DNA of 64,000 nucleotides, from the NCBI RefSeq assembly GCF_014652515.1, contig NZ_BMYY01000001.1, positions 116,281 to 180,280 on the forward strand, read 5' to 3'. Below, one piece after another: positions 50,190 through 59,244 of this stretch (within the stretch, counting starts at the first letter, position 1; every line of letters starts with the position of its first letter). This stretch comes from Bacterioplanes sanyensis. GTDB lineage: Bacteria; Pseudomonadota; Gammaproteobacteria; Pseudomonadales; Oceanobacteraceae. The translations under genes were made by a program, and so were the position numbers. The notes beneath the pieces were generated by a model that worked only from the letters and a program-made list of their open reading frames with translations, searched no databases and was not told where the DNA came from.

Positions 50190-50912
50190 ATGGACGTCAA
50201 TACGACTTCAAATCTGCCCCTTACCACCCAAACAACAGCACCGCAAAGTGGTCAACCTCAGACCACAAACGATTCACAAAGCGGCCCCTCGGCCGCCGAT
50301 CTCGCTCAAGCGGGGCGCGAGCGAGTGGCGGCGGCCAAAGCCTCTTGGTCGCAGCAAGGTTATGCTGAGCGTTTGCCCAGCAGCTACGCCGATCAGGTGT
50401 CGCTGTCCTACAAAAGTCAGCAACTCAGCCAAATCAGCGCCGAGTTTTTCGGTGGCACCATTCGCAGCGATCAAATTGCTGCTCTGACTCAGCGCTTGTA
50501 TGAGGGGGGATTGATCAGTGCGGCTGATTATCAGGCCTTGGGGGGCGTTGAACAGAAAGTCTCGGCGGTCAGCGAAGCCCAGTCTTTTTTGAGCCAGCAA
50601 GTCATGAGCCGTGAGGTGCAGGCAGATTCTGAGTTGAAGGCGCAGTTCACCAATGTGATTGAAGTGCTGCGCAATATGGATGGCCCAGCCAATGTCGCCC
50701 AACGAGAAGCCGAGCAACAGGCCATGGCCTTTATCGAGGATTATCAGCAGCAACAGCAAGCCGCCGGCGCCGATAGCGAGCTGCTGGCCGGATTGGATCA
50801 GGTTAAGGACGTTCTGACCGCGCTGGAAAAAGTACGGAATAATGACCAAGCCACGGCCGCGCTGGCCAGCTATAACAGTGTTCAGGAAGCTTATGAAGAC
50901 ATTACTGAATAA
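50190..50912 (+). CDS. hypothetical protein, Gln/Ser/Thr-rich
   Basis: The 240-residue protein is not recognised. The first 35 residues are low complexity (Thr, Gln, Ser). The middle (SYADQVSLSYKSQQLSQISAEFFGG) and the rest are predicted to be helical with several Gln-rich stretches. No signal peptide, no membrane helix. It overlaps the following outer-membrane gene by 20 bases, so the two are probably translated together. Confidence 0.7.
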   Translation: MDVNTTSNLPLTTQTTAPQSGQPQTTNDSQSGPSAADLAQAGRERVAAAKASWSQQGYAERLPSSYADQVSLSYKSQQLSQISAEFFGGTIRSDQIAALTQRLYEGGLISAADYQALGGVEQKVSAVSEAQSFLSQQVMSREVQADSELKAQFTNVIEVLRNMDGPANVAQREAEQQAMAFIEDYQQQQQAAGADSELLAGLDQVKDVLTALEKVRNNDQATAALASYNSVQEAYEDITE

Positions 50913-51768
50913 TCGGCTGCGCCTTTGCTGTGTCGCCGCTACCTTAGCCGCCTTTATGCCCGTGCCGGCGCAAGCGAATGGCTTGCACTGGTTGAATGAG
51001 GCGGGTGGCTCGCCGGACAGTGGCGCGGGCACTGAGTTTGGCAGCAGTACCATCAGCCTGACGCTGCCCATCGAGCAGGGGCAGCGCGGTGAAGAGCAAG
51101 TCACCACGGCGTTTCACCTCGATCGCACTGAGTTTCGCTGGGAAGGCGTGACGGCCGCAGATAAAGAGTACTACTGGCTGTCGGTGCCGATTCGCTACGA
51201 GCAACGCCGCGGCAGCGGCACCAGTTTTATGGTGCGCTTTGAGCCTGGGTTGATGACGGATTTAGACGGCGTTGATTCAGACCACTTGGCCGCTGATTTA
51301 GAGCTGGTCGGTCGCGTCTATCGTGGCATGCAGGGCATGGGGTTTTGGCAGTTTGGCGTCATTGTCGATCGCGAGTTTGGCAATTTTAATCCTCGGCCGG
51401 TGCTGGGGGTGGCGCTGAAAAGTGCTGGCGGCACCGAGATGCTGATCGGCTTTCCGCAAACTCGTATTCAAACCCGTTGGGGCCGCGACTTTTCAACCTA
51501 CCTGCATGCCCGCCCGGGGGGTGGCGTATGGCGCGAAAAACACGATGCATTGCCTGATGACAGCTTTGATGTGCGCTACACCAATTGGCGCATTGGCTTA
51601 GGCGCGGAGTTTCGTTGGCGCGAGCATTTCTGGCTCAACGCAGAGCTTGGCACGCTGCGCAATCGCAAAATCGAAGCCACCGACAGCAGTGGCGGCACGG
51701 CGGTGAGCACCAGTGCCACGCCGGGTGACGACACTTATTGGATGGTGGGCGTTAACATTCGCTTATAA
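50893..51768 (+). CDS. predicted outer-membrane beta-barrel protein, unknown function
   Basis: The 292-residue protein has a signal peptide (LRLCCVAATLAAFMPVPAQA). The rest alternates polar and aromatic residues in the manner of a beta-barrel, with many short strands and the ending YWMVGVNIRL, whose last residues fit an outer-membrane insertion signal only loosely. It is not recognised beyond that. The start ATG 50893 follows AGGAAG. It overlaps the unknown gene upstream. Confidence 0.75.
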   Translation: MKTLLNNRLRLCCVAATLAAFMPVPAQANGLHWLNEAGGSPDSGAGTEFGSSTISLTLPIEQGQRGEEQVTTAFHLDRTEFRWEGVTAADKEYYWLSVPIRYEQRRGSGTSFMVRFEPGLMTDLDGVDSDHLAADLELVGRVYRGMQGMGFWQFGVIVDREFGNFNPRPVLGVALKSAGGTEMLIGFPQTRIQTRWGRDFSTYLHARPGGGVWREKHDALPDDSFDVRYTNWRIGLGAEFRWREHFWLNAELGTLRNRKIEATDSSGGTAVSTSATPGDDTYWMVGVNIRL

Positions 51769-51812
51769 GCAGCATGGCGGGCTTAAAGCCCGCCGCTTGT
51801 TACTGGCTCGGG

Positions 51813-53519
51813 TTACTGGGCGTCGGTGAGCAAGTCATCTAATGGCAGTGGGCCTTGCTGCAACAGCTGTTCTAGCCAGCTGGCTTTTTCGGCTTGCTCG
51901 CCCAGCTGCTGCCAGTGTTGTAGGCCGGCCAAAGCGGCGACGGCGCGCCCGGGTTGGTCTTGAATTTCCATCAGCTGCTGCTGGCGCTGGGCTTCTGACA
52001 GGTTGCAGTTGCGGCTTAGATAGTTCTCGGCCTGTTGATATGACCATTGCAAGGCATGCAGTCCGGTATCCACCACCGCCATACAGGCATCATTTAACTC
52101 CGCTAACACCACGGCACGGCGCCATTGTTGGTTGCGATACAGCATCAGGCGGGCGGCATAGGCTTGCCAGCCGGCAACGGTGGCCGGAGAGGCCAGCAAG
52201 TAGTCGGCTTGGGGTTGCTGGCTGAAGTAATACTGCCAATGGCTGGCGAGGCCTTGGCGCAGGCTTAAGCCGGCCAGCTGCGCCTCGCTGAGCTGGTTTA
52301 AGGCTTTGGGGTTGATGCGATAGTGGCCAGGCCGGTAGCTGGTAATATCGGCCCATGGCTGGGCGTTGGAGGCAACGGCACTGACGGCCAAGGGCGGCAG
52401 TTTGACGTCGGCCAAGCGCACGGCCAAGTCAGTCGCGGCTTGGCGCAAAACCTCGCGTTGTTTAACGACGGCGGCTTGCGGGTCAGTAATGCGCGGCGCT
52501 GCTGCCAGTATCTGGCTAAACGTTTGGCCTTCGGTTAACTCGCCGCCTTGTAGCCATTCTTGCTGGCGGGCGCGTACACGCTGCTGTGCTTGATCGTGCC
52601 AGTGCTGGGCATCCCAGTGGCTATCGCTGTAGCGACTCAACAGTAGCTGGTAGTAGCGCAGGCCATCTTCATGCTGGCTCAGAGCCGGTGCGTCAGTGGC
52701 TTGGTTGCGCAACTTAGTCAGGGTGTTGCGCAGCTGCTGTAAGGCAGGTTGTAACTCGTTTTCCAGTACTTTCTGTGCGCGCTGCTTTAATACCCGCTCG
52801 GAGCTGGGGTAGATGGGCAGGGCGACGATCTTGGTGTTGATGTCGGCCCACAGCGGCGAGTCTTCTTTACCTGTAAAGGGCGCGCCCGTCAGCAGCGCGT
52901 CGATGTCGGCCAGAGCCTGATCAAAGGCAGTGCGTGGCGGCAAGAAAGCAGGCTCGGCGGCTTGCCATAGCTGTTGCCAGTGCCCTAGCAGAGCGGCAGC
53001 GCTCTGTAGGCGGTCGATGTAGTCGTGGGCGTCACGAATACTGGCCACCGGATGATGCTCGGTCAATGTGTGGGGAATCACGCGCTGCCAAGCTTGCGGG
53101 CCGGTTAAATCCAGTGCCAGGGTGCGAAAGGGCACACTCAGCAAGCGCTGCTCAAGCTCGGTTAGCAGAGCATCGTAGCGGCGGCGCTGCTGGTTCGTCA
53201 GGGCTGCTCGCGGCAAGTCATTCAGTTGCTGGCGCAGATCCTGCCAGTCTTGCAGGCGCTGTTCGAAGCCTTGGTCAGATAAGTCATCCCAGTCGAAGTC
53301 GCTTTGGGTGCTCAGTTGACTGCGCAGTAATGGATTGTGCTCATAACGCAGCTGCTGGTATTGCTGCCAGTACTGATCAAACTGCTGGCGGCTTTGCTGC
53401 TGTTGCTGGGTGTTGATAACCGGTGTTGTGGCAGTCGCTTGGGGATTGCTTGCATTTAGGCTGCAGCCAGACAAAGCCACCAAGGCAGCGGTTAACACAT
53501 AAGGCAGAAATTGAGGCAC
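51813..53519 (-). CDS. DUF885 family lipoprotein with degenerate metal-binding motif
   Basis: The 568-residue lipoprotein has a lipobox LSGC (Cys19) and the layout of DUF885 proteins, which are predicted zinc carboxypeptidase-like enzymes. It keeps the late-family landmarks: VAGWQAYAARLMLYR, VDTGLHALQWSYQQAENYL, and QDQPGRAVAALAGLQHW. The metal-binding motif HExxPGHH is replaced by RQGLASHW (residues 421-428), so a loss of metal catalysis is expected. The N-terminal half is Gln-rich coiled coil. It is a single gene on the minus strand. Confidence 0.75.
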   Translation of the reverse strand: MPQFLPYVLTAALVALSGCSLNASNPQATATTPVINTQQQQQSRQQFDQYWQQYQQLRYEHNPLLRSQLSTQSDFDWDDLSDQGFEQRLQDWQDLRQQLNDLPRAALTNQQRRRYDALLTELEQRLLSVPFRTLALDLTGPQAWQRVIPHTLTEHHPVASIRDAHDYIDRLQSAAALLGHWQQLWQAAEPAFLPPRTAFDQALADIDALLTGAPFTGKEDSPLWADINTKIVALPIYPSSERVLKQRAQKVLENELQPALQQLRNTLTKLRNQATDAPALSQHEDGLRYYQLLLSRYSDSHWDAQHWHDQAQQRVRARQQEWLQGGELTEGQTFSQILAAAPRITDPQAAVVKQREVLRQAATDLAVRLADVKLPPLAVSAVASNAQPWADITSYRPGHYRINPKALNQLSEAQLAGLSLRQGLASHWQYYFSQQPQADYLLASPATVAGWQAYAARLMLYRNQQWRRAVVLAELNDACMAVVDTGLHALQWSYQQAENYLSRNCNLSEAQRQQQLMEIQDQPGRAVAALAGLQHWQQLGEQAEKASWLEQLLQQGPLPLDDLLTDAQ

Positions 53520-53613
53520 TTCGAACTCCTGAGGCCGGAAACGGCGGCGAGTTTAGCAGGGCTTTGCCCGTAAACAAATCGTAAGGAGTTGAAACAAAAG
53601 GAAAAATAAGAAG

Positions 53614-53689
53614 TGGCTCCCCGAGCTGGACTTGAACCAGCGACCAATAGATTAACAGTCTACTGCTCTACCAACTGAGCTATCGGGGA
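53614..53689 (-). tRNA. tRNA-Asn (anticodon GTT)
   Basis: The minus-strand sequence folds as a 76-base tRNA: acceptor stem TCCCCGA/TCGGGGA, D-arm with AGCTCAGTTGGTAGAGC, anticodon loop CTGTTAA (GTT, Asn), T-arm GGTTCAAGTCC, and a genome-encoded CCA end. The promoter lies just upstream at 53710-53738. Confidence 0.97.
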
Positions 53690-53709
53690 ACTTCGTTGGA
53701 ACGGGACGC

Positions 53710-53738
53710 ATTATGTTTATCAGCCCCGTTACTGTCAA
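53710..53738 (-). promoter_or_regulatory. tRNA-Asn promoter
   Basis: On the minus strand TTGACA (perfect -35), a 17-base spacer and CATAAT (-10, 5 of 6) lie 21 bases upstream of the tRNA. The bases after the -10 box are GC-rich (GCGTCCC), as in stringently controlled stable-RNA promoters. Confidence 0.85.
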
Positions 53739-53812
53739 CACTTTTTTCTAAAAAAGTTTTCTAACTTATTGATGTTGTTGGTTTTTTGAACGGTTTTAGC
53801 GAAATGTCGTGG

Positions 53813-54394
53813 TTAGTCTTTGGCGATACGGCTAAAGACGGCGCCTTTTTGGCCACGATACTTGGCGTCATCACGCTTGTTGTAGGGGCGAATGGCCGGG
53901 CTGGTTAGGGTTTCAAATGACATGGCACAAATCACCATGCCTGGCCGCAGTGCCAGGGGCAATTTACCGTTGTTGTAAAACTCAAGCACGATCTGGCCGT
54001 CCCAGCCTGGATCGATACGGCCAGCGGTGACGTGCACCATCAGTCCTAAGCGTGCCAGTGAGCTGCGGCCATCGAGCCAGCCAACCAAATCGTCAGGGAC
54101 GGTGACGGCCTCCAGCGTGGCCCCCAACACCAGCTCGCCCGGGTGTATGAATAAGGAGTTGCCATCGGTGATTTCGATTTCCTTGCTCATGATGCGGTCG
54201 ATGTCGCGTTCCAGCTGATCGCGGTCACCGGACAAATCCAGGTGCGTCACCGAGTTGTTGCTGAACACTCGAAAACGATGATCCAGTCGCAAATCTACGC
54301 TGATGCCGGCAATGGCCTGGGGCGCTGGGGCCGGTTCGATAACAATGCTGTTATCGCTGAGGCGTTGTTCAATATCGCGGTCACTGAGTCGCAT
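53813..54394 (-). CDS. dcd: dCTP deaminase
   Basis: Dcd converts dCTP to dUTP for thymidylate synthesis. The 193-residue protein shows [61 protein letters not shown] (with the catalytic Arg, Glu and His-containing region) and a C-terminal [16 protein letters not shown] loop over the active site. It lies between tRNA-Asn and the DUF3108 gene. Confidence 0.96.
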   Translation of the reverse strand: MRLSDRDIEQRLSDNSIVIEPAPAPQAIAGISVDLRLDHRFRVFSNNSVTHLDLSGDRDQLERDIDRIMSKEIEITDGNSLFIHPGELVLGATLEAVTVPDDLVGWLDGRSSLARLGLMVHVTAGRIDPGWDGQIVLEFYNNGKLPLALRPGMVICAMSFETLTSPAIRPYNKRDDAKYRGQKGAVFSRIAKD

Positions 54395-54476
54395 GCTGGA
54401 ATCCTATGGCAAGTCTGTGCGGTGGCGCAGTGTAACCGAGGGCCGCTGGCGCGTCAGCTGTCAGGCAGGAAAAACC

Positions 54477-55319
54477 CTAGTGTTCTACCGCCGTGGTGGT
54501 GGCTGTAGGCTGCATTTCTAGACGCTCGATGTCGATCTGATAGCGCTTGTCGCCATTCTTGCGATCCACCAGGCGCACCAAGGTGTAGTGATGTTGTTTG
54601 GAGAACCAGGCGTAGATTTTGCGTTTATTGCTGCGCCGTATTTGACGCACTTTCACGGTGTTCAGTGGGCCGATGGCGGTATCTAGCGTTTCTTCGCCCA
54701 CCACTTCAAAGCGAAATGGCTTGCTTTTGTTTTTTTCAAACACGGCGTAAGCAAAGGTCTGCTTGCCGGCGGCCAGATCAATAGCGGCTTGCTGCATGTA
54801 GCTCAAGTTGTCGTGGGGGGCCTGGGGCTCGCCTTGCTCTTCGAGTGCGATCCAACCGTTGTCATAGACTTTGTCGTCGCGCTCACCATCGATCACCTGT
54901 TGCTGGTCGTAGTCAAAGCTAAGACTGCGGTCAGGCTCGTTGAATAAGCCGCTGGCGCGATAACGGTAGTCCTGTGGCCAAAAGCGACCGTCGTGATAGC
55001 GCAGCGTGGAGGTTTCAGTCAGTGCGGCGGCGCCGGTTTCGGCTTTAAAGCTGAGTTGCCACAGGCCGTCATCGGTTTGCTTGAGCTGGCGCTTGGCATC
55101 GATGTCGATGCTGAACCAGCCGACTTTCCACTCGGTAGAGTAGTGCGCTTCGTAGGGGGCTATACCTGTGTTTTGGCCTGAGCTGGACTCAGATTCGTGC
55201 GCTGCAGCGGGCTCAGAATTAAGCGCTTCATTGGCTTCTGAACTGGTCTCATGGCGGGCGTCAGCGCTGGCTAGGCCCGTCATTAGAGAAAACGCGATGG
55301 TTGCGATGGTGTGACGCAT
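54477..55319 (-). CDS. DUF3108 domain-containing exported protein
   Basis: The 280-residue protein has a signal peptide (MRHTIATIAFSLMTGLASA) and then a Ser/Glu-rich linker. The DUF3108 domain runs from PYEAHYSTEWKVGWFSIDID to IYAWFSKQHHYTLVRLVDRKNG. This beta-rich domain occurs in periplasmic proteins of unknown function, often next to purN/purM as here. The start ATG 55319 follows GAGG; a GTG two codons upstream is possible. Confidence 0.88.
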   Translation of the reverse strand: MRHTIATIAFSLMTGLASADARHETSSEANEALNSEPAAAHESESSSGQNTGIAPYEAHYSTEWKVGWFSIDIDAKRQLKQTDDGLWQLSFKAETGAAALTETSTLRYHDGRFWPQDYRYRASGLFNEPDRSLSFDYDQQQVIDGERDDKVYDNGWIALEEQGEPQAPHDNLSYMQQAAIDLAAGKQTFAYAVFEKNKSKPFRFEVVGEETLDTAIGPLNTVKVRQIRRSNKRKIYAWFSKQHHYTLVRLVDRKNGDKRYQIDIERLEMQPTATTTAVEH

Positions 55320-55383
55320 GGGCACCTCAAAGACTTCCTTGAGGGCCCACTATATCGGCGCATCGCTTAGTTGGCGACGGACA

Positions 55384-56058
55384 TTAACTGCCGAGTACCA
55401 CGCCACTGGCTGGAAGCTGTGTTCCATCGAGCAGTGCTTGCTTGCCGTCGGTGCTGAGTCGTCCTTGCACGAACCACTTCACGGCGATGGGGTAGATAAC
55501 ATGCTCTTGCTTTTGCACGCGCGAACGCAGGCTATCGACATCGTCGCCATCGAAGATGGGCACTTCCGCCTGAATGGCATTGGGGCCGCCGTCCAGCTCT
55601 TCGGTGACAAAGTGCACGGTCACGCCGTGCTTGGCATCACCGGCTTCTAGCGCGCGCTGGTGCGTATTTAAACCCTGATATTTGGGCAGCAGCGACGGGT
55701 GAATGTTGAGCATTCGGCCCTGATAACGGCGCACAAAGTCGGGGGTTAAAATACGCATAAAGCCGGCCAATACCACCAGGTCGGGCTGGTATTGATCGAT
55801 CATGCGCATCAGTGCGGCATCAAACTCATCGCGACTGGCGAACTGGGTATGATCCACCACCTGGGTTTCCAGGTCGCGATCCGCGGCTTTTTGCAGGCCG
55901 GCCACTTCGGGGCGATTGCTGATCACGGCGGCGATTTCAGCATCGATGTCGCCTTTGCGCACTTGATCGGCAATGGCTTCCATATTGCTGCCACTGCCAG
56001 AAATCAGTATCACCAGACGCGGTTTTTGCTCTTGCTCGGCGTTGCGCTCTTCGATCAT
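55384..56058 (-). CDS. purN: phosphoribosylglycinamide formyltransferase
   Basis: PurN transfers a formyl group from 10-formyltetrahydrofolate to GAR in purine synthesis. Seen: [18 protein letters not shown] (phosphate binding), [15 protein letters not shown] and the catalytic [22 protein letters not shown], with [15 protein letters not shown]. The protein has 224 residues. It overlaps the purM stop by four bases, an ordinary purM-purN operon. Confidence 0.97.
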   Translation of the reverse strand: MIEERNAEQEQKPRLVILISGSGSNMEAIADQVRKGDIDAEIAAVISNRPEVAGLQKAADRDLETQVVDHTQFASRDEFDAALMRMIDQYQPDLVVLAGFMRILTPDFVRRYQGRMLNIHPSLLPKYQGLNTHQRALEAGDAKHGVTVHFVTEELDGGPNAIQAEVPIFDGDDVDSLRSRVQKQEHVIYPIAVKWFVQGRLSTDGKQALLDGTQLPASGVVLGS

Positions 56059-57104
56059 GCACGCTGCCCTGTGAATTCAACCGCTGGCTCATCGCCCTGG
56101 CGCGCGGCCAGCTCACCGATGATCCAAGATTGCTCGCCTTCGGCGTTGAGCAAGGCAACGGCGGCGTCGGCTTTGTCTTCTGGCACGGCGATGATCATGC
56201 CAACACCACAGTTAAAGGTACGGAACATTTCTAGGGTGTCGACATTGCCTTGCTGTTGCAGCCATTCGAATACGGCGGGCCATTGCCAGCTGTTGGTGTC
56301 GATGATGGCTTTGCAGCCTTCTGGTAAAACGCGCGGGATGTTTTCTTGGAAGCCGCCGCCAGTCACGTGTGACAGGGCGTGCACGTCGCTGGCGTTAATC
56401 AGCTTCAGCACTGAGCGCACGTAGATGCGCGTCGGCGCCATTAAAGCATCAGCGATGCTTTGGCCATCGAGGTCGGCGCTTAAATCCGCGTCGGCCACTT
56501 CGATGATTTTACGAATCAAGGAATAGCCATTGGAATGTGGGCCGCTGGAGGCCAGAGCAATGAGCTTGTCGCCGGCTTGCACCTTGCTGCCGTCGATCAA
56601 ATCGTCTTTTTCAGCGATGCCGACACAAAAACCGGCCAGATCGTAGTCTTCACCTTCGTACATGCCTGGCATTTCTGCGGTTTCGCCGCCCACCAACGAG
56701 GCACCGGCTTGCTCGCAACCAACGCCGATGCCTTCGACCACCGCTGCGGCCACGTCGACGTTGAGCTTACCAGTGGCATAGTAGTCGAGGAAGAACAGCG
56801 GCTCAGCCCCGGCGACCACCAAATCATTCACACACATGGCCACCAGATCGATGCCAATGGTGTCGTGCTTGTTCAGATCCATCGCCAGACGCAGCTTGGT
56901 GCCCACGCCATCTGTGCCAGAAACTAACACTGGCTGACGATAGCCTTGTGGCAGTTCAAACAGTGCGCCAAAGCCACCGAGGCCGGCCATTACTTCTGGG
57001 CGGCGGGTGCGTTTGGCAACGCCCTTGATGCGTTCAACCAAGGCATTGCCAGCATCAATATCAACGCCAGCGTCTTTGTAGCTAAGGGACTGTTTTTCAC
57101 TCAT
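56055..57104 (-). CDS. purM: phosphoribosylformylglycinamidine cyclo-ligase (AIR synthetase)
   Basis: PurM closes the imidazole ring in purine synthesis using ATP. Seen: [63 protein letters not shown] and [10 protein letters not shown]. The protein has 350 residues from ATG 57104; the longer frame to 57182 adds no homology. It is divergent from the DUF2066 gene. Confidence 0.97.
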   Translation of the reverse strand: MSEKQSLSYKDAGVDIDAGNALVERIKGVAKRTRRPEVMAGLGGFGALFELPQGYRQPVLVSGTDGVGTKLRLAMDLNKHDTIGIDLVAMCVNDLVVAGAEPLFFLDYYATGKLNVDVAAAVVEGIGVGCEQAGASLVGGETAEMPGMYEGEDYDLAGFCVGIAEKDDLIDGSKVQAGDKLIALASSGPHSNGYSLIRKIIEVADADLSADLDGQSIADALMAPTRIYVRSVLKLINASDVHALSHVTGGGFQENIPRVLPEGCKAIIDTNSWQWPAVFEWLQQQGNVDTLEMFRTFNCGVGMIIAVPEDKADAAVALLNAEGEQSWIIGELAARQGDEPAVEFTGQRA

Positions 57105-57423
57105 GCGGATGTACTCATGGCATGGCCCGAAGCGGGCACGGTTAACCTGGGCTGGCCCTGGTGTCTGCAACAGCGGAGCCAAAATTGGCGAGTATTCTAA
57201 CGATTTGTCCGCCCCCCTGCATCCCGACTGGCAGGATTCGTCGCCAGTGTTGGCACTTTATGGCCTGGATGCCAGGCCGCGTCGGCATTAAGGGTTTAAA
57301 GCTAACGAGTTGGTCAAATATTCCTCTTAAGCAGCCGTTGATGGGGGATGTGATAAAGACACTGGTTATATTTACACGCCGTGGCAAAATAGCCGCTCAT
57401 TTTGAGCAGCTGGGAGCAAATGC
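57105..57423. other. divergent intergenic region purM / DUF2066
   Basis: 319 bases without a convincing gene. It holds a perfect hairpin GGCCTGG-ATG-CCAGGCC at 57262-57278 and should contain both promoters. I see no strong -35/-10 pair and no purine-repressor box that I can be sure of. Confidence 0.5.
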
Positions 57424-58449
57424 GTGCGAACCGCAGCGCTACTCACGTGTTGGTTTTGGTGTGGCTGGCTTTGGACTGCCGCTGCCCAGGCCGTGACCGT
57501 CAGTGACCTGTATCAGGTCAGTGTGATGGTGCAGGATCAAACCGAAAACAGCCGCAACCAAGGGTTGCAGCAAGCCTTACAGCAGGTGCTGGTGAAGGTG
57601 TCGGGCAGCCGCGATAGCGTGCAGCTGTTGCAGCAGGCATCGCCGTCGCCGCAGCAACTGGTGGAAAGCTTTAGCTATCGTCGCGATCCGGTTGACGATG
57701 CTTTGTTATTACAGGTGCAGTTTGCCAGCAACTTGATCGACCAGCTGCTGATTGATGCCGGTCAACCAGTGTGGGGGCAAACGCGCCCGCTGCTACTGGT
57801 ATGGCAAGCCGTTGAAGAAGGGCCACTGCGCATGCTGCTGGGTCAGGATGTGTCGTTGTGGCGAGTACAAGCTGATCGCGCCATGCATGAGCGTGGTTTA
57901 CCGGTATTGTGGCCAACCCTGGATTTGGAAGATGAAATTGCGCTGCCCGTCGAGGCGGTGTGGGGTTCATTTCGAGATCGCATCATTGATGCCAGTCAGC
58001 GCTACCGCCACGATGCCATTTTGGCTGGGCGTTTAGCCGCAGCCGGTAATGGCCAGTGGCGTTACGACGGCCAGCTCTGGCATCAGCAGCAATGGCGGCC
58101 GATCAGTGTGGTGGCCAACGATGCGGGTGCCGCCATGCAAGGCGTCGCGGATCAGGTAGCGCGCTATTTTGCTGCTCGCTATGCCGTGCGGCGTCAGGTG
58201 CAAACCAGTGGCGGCTTTTCGTTGGCGGTCGATGGTGTGGCGAGTTTTGCCGATTATCAAATGCTGCTGCGATATTTAAAAGCCAATGTCGCCATCGATG
58301 AGGTTCAGGTGTTGGCAGCGAATGGCCCACAGTTGCAACTGGAGCTGCAGCTGGCTGCTCCTTGGCCGCAAGTGTGGGGAGTTTTGTCGCTGGATAAACG
58401 CCTTCAGCAAACCGAGCAACCAGGGGTGGTGCAATGGCAAAGTCGATAA
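57424..58449 (+). CDS. DUF2066 domain-containing exported protein
   Basis: The 341-residue protein has a signal peptide (LLTCWFWCGWLWTAAAQA). The DUF2066 features follow: VSVMVQDQTENSRNQGLQQALQQVLVKVSGS near the N-terminus, then RPLLLVWQAVEEGPLRMLLGQD. It sits before hda and divergent from purM, as in Pseudomonas. The function is unknown. The start is GTG 57424. It overlaps hda by 16 bases. Confidence 0.88.
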   Translation: MRTAALLTCWFWCGWLWTAAAQAVTVSDLYQVSVMVQDQTENSRNQGLQQALQQVLVKVSGSRDSVQLLQQASPSPQQLVESFSYRRDPVDDALLLQVQFASNLIDQLLIDAGQPVWGQTRPLLLVWQAVEEGPLRMLLGQDVSLWRVQADRAMHERGLPVLWPTLDLEDEIALPVEAVWGSFRDRIIDASQRYRHDAILAGRLAAAGNGQWRYDGQLWHQQQWRPISVVANDAGAAMQGVADQVARYFAARYAVRRQVQTSGGFSLAVDGVASFADYQMLLRYLKANVAIDEVQVLAANGPQLQLELQLAAPWPQVWGVLSLDKRLQQTEQPGVVQWQSR

Positions 58450-59144
58450 CCCATCACCAGCAGTTAACCCTGTCGGTATCTTTGCGGGACGATGCCCGCT
58501 TCGCCAATTATTACGATGGCCCTAACGCCCAAATCGTACAGTCGCTGCAGCAGCAATGGACGATCAATGGCGAGCCCTATTTGTATTTATGGGGTAATCG
58601 CGGTGTGGGGTGCAGTCATCTTTTACAAGCCGCCTGTCACTATGCTGAGGGCTTGGGCCATCAAAGCGTTTATTTGCCGCTGGATGAGTTGGCTGAATAC
58701 AGCCCAGAAGTGCTGGATGGCCTTGATCAGTTACCGCTGGTCGCGCTCGATAACCTGCAAGCCGTGACGGGGCGCGCCGATTGGGAAGAGGCGCTGTTTC
58801 ACCTGTTTAACCGCATTCGCGATCGCCAGAGCCACTTGCTGATCGCAGCCAATGCAGGCCCGAATCGCGTCGGCGTGGCGTTGCCGGATTTATCCTCGCG
58901 TTTGAGTTGGGGCATGGTGTATCAGGTGGAGCCACTGGAGCAACAGGATTTGATTCAAGCGGTGTTGCTGCGAGCGCATCGCCGTGGGCTGAACCTCACG
59001 GATGAAGTGGCGCGTTTTTTGGTAACGCGAGGGCCACAAGAGACCCAGGGCCTGTTTGATGTGTTGGAAAAACTCGATCAAGCCTCGCTTTCTGCACAGC
59101 GGCGCTTAACCATTCCGTTTATCAAAGAAACCCTTGGGTGGTAA
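58434..59144 (+). CDS. hda: DnaA regulatory inactivator Hda
   Basis: Hda is an AAA+ protein that, bound to the sliding clamp, triggers ATP hydrolysis by DnaA after initiation. The N-terminus carries a clamp-binding motif (QLTLSVSL). The P-loop is GNRGVGCSH, the degenerate form usual for Hda. Other signals are LVALDNLQAVTGRADWEEALFHLFNRI and the arginine-finger region LSSRLSWGMVYQV. The length of 236 residues is normal. It starts inside the end of the DUF2066 gene. Confidence 0.95.
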   Translation: MAKSITHHQQLTLSVSLRDDARFANYYDGPNAQIVQSLQQQWTINGEPYLYLWGNRGVGCSHLLQAACHYAEGLGHQSVYLPLDELAEYSPEVLDGLDQLPLVALDNLQAVTGRADWEEALFHLFNRIRDRQSHLLIAANAGPNRVGVALPDLSSRLSWGMVYQVEPLEQQDLIQAVLLRAHRRGLNLTDEVARFLVTRGPQETQGLFDVLEKLDQASLSAQRRLTIPFIKETLGW

Positions 59145-59184
59145 AAAAAGCTTGGTAAAAGCTGGCTGATAAAAAATTGGTGAT

Positions 59185-59217
59185 TAAAAAAAGCCGCTCA
59201 AACGAAGCGGCTTTTTT
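59185..59217. terminator. bidirectional terminator between hda and aspartate aminotransferase
   Basis: AAGCCGCT and AGCGGCTT form a stem bounded by A and T runs, followed by a second AGCGGCTTTTTT copy at 59226. It lies between convergent genes and can work in both directions. Confidence 0.85.
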
Positions 59218-59244
59218 ATTTGCGCAGCGGCTTTTTTGTGTGGT

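Noticed and set aside
53600..53812. Integration site of a mobile island at tRNA-Asn
   Set aside because: No integrase gene and no duplicated tRNA 3' end are visible nearby; dcd and DUF3108 flank it as ordinary chromosome.
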